A stretch of 47,406 bases of DNA, taken from the NCBI GenBank assembly GCA_905612465.1, contig CAJQSC010000018.1:1-47406 (forward strand). The letters run 5' to 3'. Source of the stretch: an uncultured Candidatus Pelagibacter sp. (GTDB taxonomy: Bacteria; Pseudomonadota; Alphaproteobacteria; Pelagibacterales; Pelagibacteraceae). The translations under genes were made by a program, and so were the position numbers. The notes beneath the pieces were generated by a model, which was not told the origin of the DNA, did not search any database, and saw only the letters and a program-made list of their open reading frames with translations. The first letter of the stretch is position 1. Each line of letters starts with the position of its first letter. Below are positions 25,835 through 34,008 of the stretch, one piece after another.

Positions 25835-25878
25835 AATAAAAATAGACCATTTTTTATAAATAAAAATAGAACATTTTT
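25835..25878. repeat. Two tandem 20-bp direct repeats upstream of dnaA
   Basis: AATAAAAATAGAMCATTTTT occurs at 25835-25854 (M = C) and 25859-25878 (M = A), a period of 24 bases. The copies differ at one position. The 24-base period does not put the sites on an exact whole number of helical turns, so a shared binding face is not assured. Confidence 0.75.
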
Positions 25879-25954
25879 AAAAGATAATTATTCCCGTTAT
25901 AAATGATTCACTCAGAGATTTTATTTATTTTCAAAATTACAAACAATTTTATTG

Positions 25955-25960
25955 TATAAT
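25955..25960 (+). promoter_or_regulatory. Candidate -10 element of dnaA
   Basis: TATAAT lies 40 bases before the dnaA ATG. No good -35 is found at 16-18 bases upstream. The call rests on the perfect hexamer and its position. Confidence 0.35.
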
Positions 25961-25999
25961 TTCTAATTTACTTCTAACTAACTTTATTCCTACAAATTT

Positions 26000-27412
26000 A
26001 TGTCTAGCAACAATATAACACAAAATTTAAAAAATGTTTCTTCAGAGGCCTTAGATTGGGTTCTTATTCAAAAAGATATGAAGAATAAATTAGGTGGTGA
26101 TATATATGAAAGTTGGCTTAGAAAAATAGACTTTGTTGAGGAGATGAATAATTATATTTTACTCTCTGTTTCAACTAGATTTATAAGAGATTGGATTACT
26201 TCAAGGTATTTAGATCAAATTTTACAAGTCATTAAAGTCTATAAAAAAGACCTAACAAGAATTGAATTTAAAATTGTTGAAAAAAACTCCGACAATGATG
26301 TTAAAGGTAATATTCAATCAAATGCTAATAATGAAAATGTATCATTTATTAAAGATACATACTTACAGTATAATAGAATTGATCCTAATAAAAGATTTGA
26401 TAATTTTATAACAGGTACAAGTAATAAATTGGCATACGAGGCATCACTAAAAGTTTCAGAAAATATTTCTCATTACAATCCACTTTATATTTACGGAGGT
26501 GTTGGAATGGGTAAAACTCATTTATTAAATTCAATTGGTCTTTCGTTGAAGGATAAAAATAAGGTTATGTTTATTTCTGCTGAAAGATTTATGTATCAAT
26601 TTGTTAAGTCTATTAAATCTAATGATATGGTAAAATTTAAAGAATATTTTAGAAATACTGATATTTTATTAATTGATGATATCCAGTTCATGAATGGCAA
26701 AGAAGCAATGCAAGAAGAGTTTTTTCACACATTTAATGCATTGATTGATAAAGGTTCACAAGTAATAATTTCTGCAGACAGAGCCCCAAATAAGCTATCT
26801 AGAATCCAAGACAGAATTAAATCAAGGTTCGCAGGTGGTTTAGTTGTTGATATTCAAAAACCAGATTATGAACTTAGAAGTAAAATTGTTAAACAGAAAA
26901 CTGAGGAGCTTAATATTTTTTACTCTAATCAAGTAAATATTTCTGAAGAAATACAAAAATTTATCAGCACTGAAATTACAACAAGTATTAGAGAATTAGT
27001 TGGTGCAATTAATAGAGTTGTCTCTTTTTCAAGAATATATAATAAAGTTCCAAATTTATCTGAAGTTAAAGGTGTATTAAAAGATTTATTAAATTTAGGT
27101 GAAAACAAAGTAACAATTGATTTAATACAATCTACTGTATGTAAATTCTTTAAAATTAGTAAAAATGAAATGCTTTCTGCAAGAAGATCTAGATATCTTG
27201 TTAGACCAAGACAGACTGCGATTTATTTAACTAAGATATTGACATCTAAATCCTTACCAGAAATAGGAAGAGAATTTTCTAATCGAGACCATACAACAAT
27301 CATACATTCTGTTAAAACAATTGAAAAATTGAAGGAAAATGATGCAGAAATGACTAACAATATTAACAACTTAAAAAATCAGATATTGTATACTAAAGAA
27401 AATGAAATTTAA
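26000..27412 (+). CDS. dnaA: DnaA, chromosomal replication initiator
   Basis: DnaA is the AAA+ initiator that opens oriC. The 470-residue protein has an N-terminal helicase-interaction domain (EALDWVLIQKDMKNKLGGD), an Asn-rich linker (about residues 95-120), and the AAA+ core. The core has Walker A in YGGVGMGKTHLL and Walker B in LLIDDIQFM. The C-terminal DNA-binding domain has the signature RDHTTIIHSVKTIEKL. An ATG at 26000 gives the expected N-terminus. dnaN overlaps its last 11 bases. Confidence 0.98.
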   Translation: MSSNNITQNLKNVSSEALDWVLIQKDMKNKLGGDIYESWLRKIDFVEEMNNYILLSVSTRFIRDWITSRYLDQILQVIKVYKKDLTRIEFKIVEKNSDNDVKGNIQSNANNENVSFIKDTYLQYNRIDPNKRFDNFITGTSNKLAYEASLKVSENISHYNPLYIYGGVGMGKTHLLNSIGLSLKDKNKVMFISAERFMYQFVKSIKSNDMVKFKEYFRNTDILLIDDIQFMNGKEAMQEEFFHTFNALIDKGSQVIISADRAPNKLSRIQDRIKSRFAGGLVVDIQKPDYELRSKIVKQKTEELNIFYSNQVNISEEIQKFISTEITTSIRELVGAINRVVSFSRIYNKVPNLSEVKGVLKDLLNLGENKVTIDLIQSTVCKFFKISKNEMLSARRSRYLVRPRQTAIYLTKILTSKSLPEIGREFSNRDHTTIIHSVKTIEKLKENDAEMTNNINNLKNQILYTKENEI

Positions 27413-28514
27413 CGTTAACCAACAAGATTTACAACAAGCACTGAATTATTGTCAGGGTGTAATAGAGAAAAGAAGTACACTGCAAATTTTATCAAATGTT
27501 TTATTGAGTGCCAGTAATTCAAACTTAACTATTACGGCAACAGACTTAGATTTAATCTTTATCCACCAAATTAATAATGTAGAAATTATTGAAGAAGGAA
27601 GCACAACCACCACTTCATCAGTCATGTATGATATTATAAGAAAATTTTCTTCAGGAAAAAAAATTAATTTATCATTAACAGATGTTAGTAAGCTCCAAGT
27701 TGAATCGGAGAAGTCTGTTTTTAATTTAAACTGTATTAGTTCATCTGAATTCCCTTTAACAGATGAAAACTTTAATCAAAATGAGTTCTCTATAAAGTCT
27801 AAACAATTATTAAAATTATTAAATAAATGTAAATTTTCTGTTTCTAACGATGAAACAAGACACTACCTAAGTGGAATTTTTTTTCATCAAACTGAAATTG
27901 AAGATAAAAATTTCTTAACTGCAGCTGCAACAGATAGTCATAGAATGTCTATATCTAAAATAAGGTTAGATCAGAAGGTAGATTTTGAACCAATTATATT
28001 ACCTAAAAAAACAATATTTCAATTATGTTCTTTGCTAGAGAGCTATGATGGGGATGTAAAAATTTCAAATATTAAATCTAAAATTAAGTTTGAGTTAAAT
28101 AATAGTATTTTAATTTCTAAGTTAATTGATGGCAAGTTTCCTAATTATATTCAGGTGATACCAAAAAATAACCAAAAAAAATTAGAAATTAACCTTAAGC
28201 TATTTCTAGACTCTGTGGATAGAGTTGCCTCAGTTTCATTAGATAAAAAGGATGGTGTAAAATTTAATTTATCAAAAGACGTTTTAAATCTATCAGTTAA
28301 TAACACTAACAGTGGTGATGGAAAAGAAAGTCTAAATGTCAAATTTGAGCATGATTTAGAAATTAGTTTTAATTCCAGGTATTTGATTGATGTTGCATCG
28401 CAACTAGTTGGGGATAAAATTGAAATCTTTTTTAATGACACTGGATCTCCGGCTCTAATTAAAGACCCAGGTGACTTTGATAGTATATTTGTTGTAATGC
28501 CTATGAAGGGTTAA
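27402..28514 (+). CDS. dnaN: DnaN, DNA polymerase III beta sliding clamp
   Basis: The beta clamp ring tethers polymerase III to DNA. The 370-residue protein has the three repeated clamp domains, with recognisable STLQILSNVLL, RHYLSGIFFH and TDSHRMS segments, and ends FVVMPMKG, close to the usual VMPMR. It is translationally linked to dnaA by an 11-base overlap. Its 3' end overlaps convergent plsC by 4 bases. recF, which often follows dnaN, is not here. Confidence 0.97.
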   Translation: MKFNVNQQDLQQALNYCQGVIEKRSTLQILSNVLLSASNSNLTITATDLDLIFIHQINNVEIIEEGSTTTTSSVMYDIIRKFSSGKKINLSLTDVSKLQVESEKSVFNLNCISSSEFPLTDENFNQNEFSIKSKQLLKLLNKCKFSVSNDETRHYLSGIFFHQTEIEDKNFLTAAATDSHRMSISKIRLDQKVDFEPIILPKKTIFQLCSLLESYDGDVKISNIKSKIKFELNNSILISKLIDGKFPNYIQVIPKNNQKKLEINLKLFLDSVDRVASVSLDKKDGVKFNLSKDVLNLSVNNTNSGDGKESLNVKFEHDLEISFNSRYLIDVASQLVGDKIEIFFNDTGSPALIKDPGDFDSIFVVMPMKG

Positions 28515-29221
28515 CTTAGAACTTCCAGTTCAGAATAAATAATATTCTCTAATTCTTTTAAAAAAATTTCTTTTTCTAAACCTGGCTCAATTGGTTTTAA
28601 AATTGAGATGGTCAAAATTGTATTAATCTTTTTTAAACCTTTTTTTGGCCAAGTATTTCCAGAGTTAATTGCTATTGGTTGGCAAGAAATTTTTAACTTT
28701 TCATAGATTCTGCTGGAACCTTTTTTAAAAGGCGCTCTATCTTTAGGTAGTAATCTTGTACCCTGTGGAAAAATTATTAAAGGCCTATCAGATGAATTAA
28801 TTTGTTTTAATATATCATCAAAAAAACTAAGATTTTCTTTTGAAATTTTGTTTCTTTTAATTGATATGGAACCAATCTTTTTTAGATACCAGCCAAATAT
28901 AGGGATCATTAACAACTCTTTTTTTAGAATAAAAACAGGAGAATCGAAAATTGTTTGTAAGAAAAAAGTTTCAAACATTGATTGATGCGAGGCTGCTATA
29001 AAAAATTTTTGATTTTTAATTATATTTTCCTTACCTTTGATAATTATTTTTGTTGATAAAAAAATTTGTAAACAAATAGAGGTCCAGTAGCCCATAATTT
29101 TTCCACCAAATAAAACTATCTTCTTAGGTAAAAAAATTGCTGGAAGGAATATTAGTGAAATAAAAATAATTCCAGTAAAAAAGAAGAGAGAAAATAAAAA
29201 GTTTCTTATCATTTTTATCAA
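28511..29221 (-). CDS. plsC: PlsC, 1-acyl-sn-glycerol-3-phosphate acyltransferase
   Basis: PlsC makes phosphatidic acid by acylating lysophosphatidate at the inner membrane. Two N-terminal hydrophobic segments precede the acyltransferase motifs. Motif I is SHQSMFET, an H-x4-E form of the usual H-x4-D. Motif III is IIFPQGTRL, where most family members have FPEGTR. These conservative changes are noted; the remaining family motifs (SIKRN, PIAINSGNTW) look intact, so the enzyme is probably active. It starts 3 bases after lysA and ends tail-to-tail with dnaN. Confidence 0.9.
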   Translation of the reverse strand: MIKMIRNFLFSLFFFTGIIFISLIFLPAIFLPKKIVLFGGKIMGYWTSICLQIFLSTKIIIKGKENIIKNQKFFIAASHQSMFETFFLQTIFDSPVFILKKELLMIPIFGWYLKKIGSISIKRNKISKENLSFFDDILKQINSSDRPLIIFPQGTRLLPKDRAPFKKGSSRIYEKLKISCQPIAINSGNTWPKKGLKKINTILTISILKPIEPGLEKEIFLKELENIIYSELEVLS

Positions 29222-29224
29222 AAG

Positions 29225-30439
29225 CTAAATCAAGTCTTCTAGTTTTTGTCTTTTTTTAATGACGTTAATTTTAGAGCCTTTGATTAATATTTCTGGTGAT
29301 TTTGGCCTAAGATTATAGTTTGAGCTTAATGACATTCCATAAGCTCCAACATCACACATTACTACAAGGTCTTTTTCTTTTAATTTTTGAAATTTTTTTA
29401 AAGTTGTAAATTTGTCAGTACTTTCACAAATTGGGCCAACGAATTCGTAAACTTTTTTTGAAACTTGGCTTGTTTTTATTGCAGGCAAGGTTCTATGGTG
29501 AGCACCATATAACGCTGGTCTCATAAGGTCATTCATTGCGGCATCCAATATAATAAAGTCTTTTTTATCATTCTCTTTTATATAAATGACTTTTGAAATT
29601 AGCGATCCTATATTACCAACTATTGATCTACCTGGTTCAAATATAATTTGAGATTTATGATTTTTTAAGAATTTCTTTATAGCAATATTGTATTTTTGAT
29701 AATTAAGTTTTTTATTATTTTTTTCATAAGATATTCCCATACCACCACCAAGATCCACGAACTCAAATTTATGATTACTTTTTTTAATAACTTTATCCAC
29801 CACTTTAAGCATTTCTTCATATGGTTTATGATCAAGAATTTGACTTCCTATATGAACACTTAAACATTTAAGATTAATATTTTTTGATAATTTAGAATAA
29901 CTGACAAGGTCAAAAAATGTTTTTTCATCTACACCAAATTTATTTTCTTTTTTACCAGTTGAAATTTGTTTTAAAGTTTTTGCATCTGTATTTGGATTTA
30001 ATCTAATACCAATATTTACAATTTTTTTTTTAGATTTGGCAATTCTTTCTATTTCACTAATTTCACTTTTAGACTCAGCATTTATTAGTAAAATTTCTCT
30101 ATCAACTGCATAACTTATTTCATTTGATGTTTTCCCAACCCCCGAAAAAACTATTTTTTTTGGGTCTATGCCAGCCTTAAGTGCCATCATCAATTCCCCC
30201 ATCGAAACCACATCTGCACCTAATCCAAATTTTCTAATTTCTCTAATCAGATTAACATTGGTATTAGACTTAATAGCAAAACATACCAGTGGAGCAAAAG
30301 AGTTGAAACTCTTCTTAAAATTAATTATGTTTTCTCTCAATTTTCTGTATGAGTAGCAATAGACAGGAGTACCAAATTTTTTTGCAATATAGTTAACTTT
30401 AACTTTTTCAATTGAAAGATTTTTATTAATATATTTCAT
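29225..30439 (-). CDS. lysA: LysA, diaminopimelate decarboxylase
   Basis: LysA is the PLP enzyme that turns meso-diaminopimelate into lysine. The PLP lysine is in CFAIKSNTNVNL near residue 60. Other landmarks are VDLGGGMGISYE, the phosphate-site EPGRSIVGNIG, the partner-subunit Cys in GPICESTDKF, and DVGAYGMSLSSNYN near the C-terminus. 404 residues is normal. It begins at the last base of the LptM-like stop codon, in an argH-lptM-lysA-plsC operon. Confidence 0.97.
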   Translation of the reverse strand: MKYINKNLSIEKVKVNYIAKKFGTPVYCYSYRKLRENIINFKKSFNSFAPLVCFAIKSNTNVNLIREIRKFGLGADVVSMGELMMALKAGIDPKKIVFSGVGKTSNEISYAVDREILLINAESKSEISEIERIAKSKKKIVNIGIRLNPNTDAKTLKQISTGKKENKFGVDEKTFFDLVSYSKLSKNINLKCLSVHIGSQILDHKPYEEMLKVVDKVIKKSNHKFEFVDLGGGMGISYEKNNKKLNYQKYNIAIKKFLKNHKSQIIFEPGRSIVGNIGSLISKVIYIKENDKKDFIILDAAMNDLMRPALYGAHHRTLPAIKTSQVSKKVYEFVGPICESTDKFTTLKKFQKLKEKDLVVMCDVGAYGMSLSSNYNLRPKSPEILIKGSKINVIKKRQKLEDLI

Positions 30440-30555
30440 TAATCTACAGATTTAGGAAAAACCATTTCATTTCCATCATATTGGGGGTCACCTTTTTTCC
30501 CACATGAGAATAAAAAAAAAGTACATATAGAAATTAAAATTAATTTTTTTATCAT
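30439..30555 (-). CDS. lptM: LptM (YifL)-like 38-residue lipoprotein
   Basis: A 38-codon frame fills the gap between argH and lysA exactly. It starts one base after the argH stop and its stop shares a base with the lysA ATG. The protein reads MIKKLILISICTFFLFSCGK at the start: a short signal peptide with lipobox LFSC, then GKKGDPQYDG. The Cys-Gly-x-Lys-Gly-(Asp/Pro)-(Pro/Leu) pattern and the argH-lptM-lysA location match LptM, a lipoprotein that in E. coli assists assembly of the LPS translocon LptDE. The mature part is only about 20 residues. Easily missed by gene callers. Confidence 0.82.
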   Translation of the reverse strand: MIKKLILISICTFFLFSCGKKGDPQYDGNEMVFPKSVD

Positions 30556-30556
30556 T

Positions 30557-31945
30557 TTATCCTTTTTTATATTTAATTATCATTTTTTTAATATTATCAA
30601 AAGATGTTCCACCATAGGATTTTTTTGAATTTACTGAGTTTTTTACATTAAATATCTTCAAAACTTCATTTGTAAGCTTAGGTTCAATTTTTTTAAGCTC
30701 TTCAATACTTAATTCATTTAATTTTTTATTTTTCTTTTCTGCAAAATTAACAATTGCTGCTGTGACTTGATAAGCCTTCCTAAATGGCATTGAATGATTT
30801 TTAACAAGGTAGTCTGCTAAATCTGTAGCTGTAATATAGCCAAAATTTGCAAGATCTAACATTTGTTTCTTATTGGGCCTCAAGTTTTTTAAAACCTCAT
30901 TAAGTATTGCAATACAATTGTTAAGAATTTCATTAGATTTAAATAGTATTTCTTTATCATCTTGAAGATCCTTGAAATAAGATATTGGAAGACCTTTAAG
31001 TATTGTTAACATTGAAAATAAATTTCCATAAGTTGAGCCGGTTTTTCCTCTTAGATATTCTAATAAATCAGGGTTTTTCTTTTGAGGCATTATCGAAGAC
31101 CCTGTAACAACTTTGTCTGAAAGGGTAATTAGATTAAAACCATCTGAATTCCAAATAATCAGTTCCTCAGCAATTCTTGAAATATGCATAGAACAAACAG
31201 ACGCGCTATATAAAAAATCTAAAACAAAATCTCTATCTGCTACAGTATCAATTGAATTATTAGTTGGTTTTTTAAACCCTAGTTTCTTTGAAGTAAAATT
31301 TCTATCAATATTGAAAGAAGTACCTGTTAATGCCACAACACCAAGAGGACATTCTGATAAACTTTCTAAGTTATATGAAAATCTTTTTTTATCCCTACTA
31401 AACATTTCTACATAAGCCATTAGATAATGAGCAAATGACACTGCTTGAGCATTTTTTAAATGTGTGAATCCTGGCATTATTGTTTCGATGTTCTTTTCAG
31501 AAATTTTCAGGATTGTTTTTATAATATTATCTAAGTTTTTATTGATCTCTTTAGTAGCTGAAGTGGTCCACATTTTAAAATCAGTAATCACCTGATCATT
31601 TCTAGATCTCGCCGTGTGAATATATCCCGCTTCTTCACCTATGATTTCAAATAATCTTTTTTCAATATTCATATGAATATCTTCATATTTCTTCTTGTAT
31701 TCAAATTTATTTTTTAAAATTTCTTTTTCAATTTTGTTTAATCCATAAATTATTTTATTCTTAATCTTAAAAGAAATAATTTTTTGCCTAAATAGCATTT
31801 CAACATGTGCAACTGACCCTAAGATGTCTTCCTTAAAAAGTTTTTTATCAATATCTATTGAATTTCCTACTTTTTGAAATAATGTAGAGGCATTATTTTT
31901 TATTCTTGAGCCCCATATTGCTTTATTGTTTTTATTTTTTACCAT
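30557..31945 (-). CDS. argH: ArgH, argininosuccinate lyase
   Basis: ArgH splits argininosuccinate into arginine and fumarate. The 462-residue protein has the fumarase/aspartase superfamily signature GSSIMPQKKNPD, the early HTARSRNDQV segment and LTGTSFNIDR. The catalytic Ser is in the flexible GSSIMPQKKN loop. It is the first gene of the argH-lptM-lysA-plsC run. Only 24 bases separate its start from the divergent thioredoxin gene, so the promoters must overlap coding sequence. Confidence 0.97.
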   Translation of the reverse strand: MVKNKNNKAIWGSRIKNNASTLFQKVGNSIDIDKKLFKEDILGSVAHVEMLFRQKIISFKIKNKIIYGLNKIEKEILKNKFEYKKKYEDIHMNIEKRLFEIIGEEAGYIHTARSRNDQVITDFKMWTTSATKEINKNLDNIIKTILKISEKNIETIMPGFTHLKNAQAVSFAHYLMAYVEMFSRDKKRFSYNLESLSECPLGVVALTGTSFNIDRNFTSKKLGFKKPTNNSIDTVADRDFVLDFLYSASVCSMHISRIAEELIIWNSDGFNLITLSDKVVTGSSIMPQKKNPDLLEYLRGKTGSTYGNLFSMLTILKGLPISYFKDLQDDKEILFKSNEILNNCIAILNEVLKNLRPNKKQMLDLANFGYITATDLADYLVKNHSMPFRKAYQVTAAIVNFAEKKNKKLNELSIEELKKIEPKLTNEVLKIFNVKNSVNSKKSYGGTSFDNIKKMIIKYKKG

Positions 31946-31969
31946 GATAATTAATTATACATATTTAGT

Positions 31970-32485
31970 ATGAAATTATTAACAATATTTATTTATCTAT
32001 TAATCACCAACTTTAGTTATGCTCTGGGTAAACCTGATATAAAAAATTTAGTTTTAATAAAAAATCCAAAAACATATGAGGATATAATCTTCAAGGATAT
32101 AAACCAAAGAGATGTTGTTTTAGATGATTTTAAAGGAAAACTGTTAATATTAAACTTTTGGGCAACCTGGTGTGCTCCTTGTAAGGAAGAAATGCCATCT
32201 TTAGATAATCTTCAATCAAATAGTAATTTAAACAATTTAAAAATCTTTCCAATAAATATTGGTCAGGAAGATATATCTAAATCAGAATTTTTTTTTAAAG
32301 AACTAAATATTAAAAACCTAGATATTTATATTGATGCGCCCATCACGTTAGCAAAGAAATTTTCTTTAAGAGGTGTTCCAACAACTATTTTATTTAACAA
32401 AGAGGGAAAAGAATTTGCACGAATTATGGGATCTATCGATTTTAACGATGAAGAGTTTGTTAATTGGTTAAAACTTTATAATTAA
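31970..32485 (+). CDS. TlpA-like periplasmic thiol-disulfide oxidoreductase
   Basis: This 171-residue protein has a signal peptide (about residues 1-20, ending FSYALG) and a thioredoxin fold. The active site is WCAPC in NFWATWCAPCKEEMPS and the cis-Pro loop is GVPTTILF. Such proteins reduce disulfides in cytochrome c or cytochrome oxidase assembly, or other exported substrates; the substrate cannot be told here. Divergence from argH mirrors the tlpA-argH arrangement seen in Bradyrhizobium and other alphaproteobacteria. The 3' end overlaps the HIG1-like gene by 4 bases tail-to-tail. Confidence 0.92.
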   Translation: MKLLTIFIYLLITNFSYALGKPDIKNLVLIKNPKTYEDIIFKDINQRDVVLDDFKGKLLILNFWATWCAPCKEEMPSLDNLQSNSNLNNLKIFPINIGQEDISKSEFFFKELNIKNLDIYIDAPITLAKKFSLRGVPTTILFNKEGKEFARIMGSIDFNDEEFVNWLKLYN

Positions 32486-32685
32486 TTTTTAAAAAAATAA
32501 GCAAAACAAACCAGCACAATTATAGCTATAAATTGAAAAAGTACCCTGTATTGCATTAGTTTATTTGAATATTTTTTACTAGTTTCTCCCCCTTTAAATA
32601 ATGTTCCAATTCCCAAAATTAATACAACAGCAACAACTATTAAAAGTACTATACCAAAAATTTTTACCAATGTTCCAGAAATCAT
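32482..32685 (-). CDS. HIG1-domain twin-transmembrane protein
   Basis: This 67-residue protein has two membrane helices (about 8-30 and 47-65). The loop GGETSKKYSNKLMQYRVLFQ matches the bacterial HIG1 pattern S-N-K-L-M-x-x-R-x-x-x-Q. In mitochondria HIG1 proteins (Rcf1/HIGD1A) bind cytochrome oxidase and the III-IV supercomplex; bacterial copies are little studied. The first Arg of the mitochondrial (Q/I)x3(R/H)xRx3Q motif is Gln here. No respiratory genes adjoin it. Confidence 0.8.
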   Translation of the reverse strand: MISGTLVKIFGIVLLIVVAVVLILGIGTLFKGGETSKKYSNKLMQYRVLFQFIAIIVLVCFAYFFKN

Positions 32686-32734
32686 AATTATACTGTAGTG
32701 TGTTTTTTAAATAAAAAAACATAATAAAACATCT

Positions 32735-33391
32735 ATGACATTTTGTCTAACAACTACGATTGTAAAACCAGAAAAAGATATACCAATTAAAAGTGCGGTT
32801 ATCTTACTTCATGGGTATGGAGGAGATGGAAGAGACATAAGCATGTTAACCTTAAATTGGAAAAGGTTTCTGCCAAGTACTATTTTTTTATGTCCAAACG
32901 GATCTGAAAAGTGTGAAATTAACCCCACTGGATATCAATGGTTTGACTTAACCAGAGATGATCCAGAATATATTTTAGAACAATCTATAAAAGCTGAAAT
33001 AAAGCTTAAACAATTTATTGAAGAAGTAAAAAACGAATATGGTTTAATAAATTCACAAATTTGTCTATCTGGTTTCAGCCAGGGATGCATGATGTCTATA
33101 AATTTAGGACTAACAAGCAGTGAAAACTATAATTGTATTATTGGTTTTTCAGGAAAAATAATAAATTCAGAAGATCTTACAAAAAGAAAAACCTCATCAA
33201 CGAAAATGCTTTTAATACATGGAGATAAAGATGAGGTTGTTTCACCAACTTTTTTATTAGAAGCAAAGGATTTTTTGATTAGAAATAATGTTGAGGTTGA
33301 GACTAAAATGATAGAGAACTGTGAACATCACATTCCAGTTGAAGCTTCTAGTATAGCATTAAATTCTATAAAAAATAATTTCCAAATTTAA
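32735..33391 (+). CDS. Phospholipase/carboxylesterase-family alpha/beta hydrolase
   Basis: This 218-residue protein has an alpha/beta-hydrolase fold with oxyanion-region HGYGGDGRDI and nucleophile Ser in SGFSQGCMM. The acid Asp is in HGDKDEVV and the His in CEHHIP, so the triad is complete. It belongs to the Abhydrolase_2 group (carboxylesterase / acyl-protein thioesterase type). The natural substrate is unknown. No signal peptide is seen, so it is probably cytoplasmic. Confidence 0.88.
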   Translation: MTFCLTTTIVKPEKDIPIKSAVILLHGYGGDGRDISMLTLNWKRFLPSTIFLCPNGSEKCEINPTGYQWFDLTRDDPEYILEQSIKAEIKLKQFIEEVKNEYGLINSQICLSGFSQGCMMSINLGLTSSENYNCIIGFSGKIINSEDLTKRKTSSTKMLLIHGDKDEVVSPTFLLEAKDFLIRNNVEVETKMIENCEHHIPVEASSIALNSIKNNFQI

Positions 33392-33441
33392 TAAACATTC
33401 TATTTATTGATAAAATAATTTTTTTCAGTTAAAATTTTAAA

Positions 33442-34008
33442 ATGTTTTTTACTGATCAAAATCTTTCCTTAGAAAAATGTCCTGCGTTAGTTTTAAACGC
33501 TGATTATAGGCCTTTGAGTTATTATCCGTTGTCACTGTGGAGTTGGCAAGACTCAGTGAAATCTGTTTTTTTAGATAGAGTAACTATAGTAAGTAATTAT
33601 GATAGAATTATAAGAAGCCCATCCTTTAACATGAAACTACCGAGTGTAATTGCTTTAAAAAGTTTTATCAAACCTCAGTCGAACCCAAGCTTTACAAGAT
33701 TTAATGTTTTTTTAAGAGACAAATTTTTATGTCAATATTGTGGGAGTGATAAAGAACTTACATTTGATCATTTACTTCCAAGATCTAAAGGGGGACAGAC
33801 GAATTGGGACAATGTTGTAACTGCCTGCTCTTCATGTAATGTAAAAAAAGGTGGTAGGTTATTAAAAAATTCAGACATGACACTGAATCAAAATCCATTT
33901 CACCCCTCTACTGAAGATTTACATAAAAATGGTAAACATTTTCCACCAAATTTTCTTCATAAAAGTTGGATGGATTATTTGTATTGGGATGTTGAGTTAG
34001 AGGCTTAA
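33442..34008 (+). CDS. HNH endonuclease family protein
   Basis: This 188-residue protein has a C-terminal HNH domain with zinc pairs C-x2-C in CQYCGSDKEL and C-x2-C in ACSSCNVKKG. The catalytic region is FDHLLPRSKGGQTNWDNVV. The N-terminal half (LVLNADYRPLSYYPLSLWSWQDSV) is typical of a stand-alone HNH group widespread in alphaproteobacteria and not tied to restriction or mobile elements. Its biological role is not established. The stop abuts the stop of convergent coq7 with no gap. Confidence 0.88.
   Translation: MFFTDQNLSLEKCPALVLNADYRPLSYYPLSLWSWQDSVKSVFLDRVTIVSNYDRIIRSPSFNMKLPSVIALKSFIKPQSNPSFTRFNVFLRDKFLCQYCGSDKELTFDHLLPRSKGGQTNWDNVVTACSSCNVKKGGRLLKNSDMTLNQNPFHPSTEDLHKNGKHFPPNFLHKSWMDYLYWDVELEA

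Larger units (their letters stand above)
25649..25999. other. Noncoding rpsT-dnaA spacer, candidate dnaA control region or origin
   Basis: This 351-base AT-rich stretch holds no supportable gene. It contains two 20-base direct repeats (25835-25854 and 25859-25878) and two ATTTGTAAAT copies 30 bases apart (25751, 25781). It also has two DnaA-box-like nonamers with one mismatch: TTATCCAGA at 25827-25835, and TTTATCACA on the minus strand at 25814-25822. A TATAAT lies at 25955-25960. Position before dnaA fits autoregulation by DnaA. Whether it is also the chromosomal origin cannot be told from the window. Confidence 0.5.
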
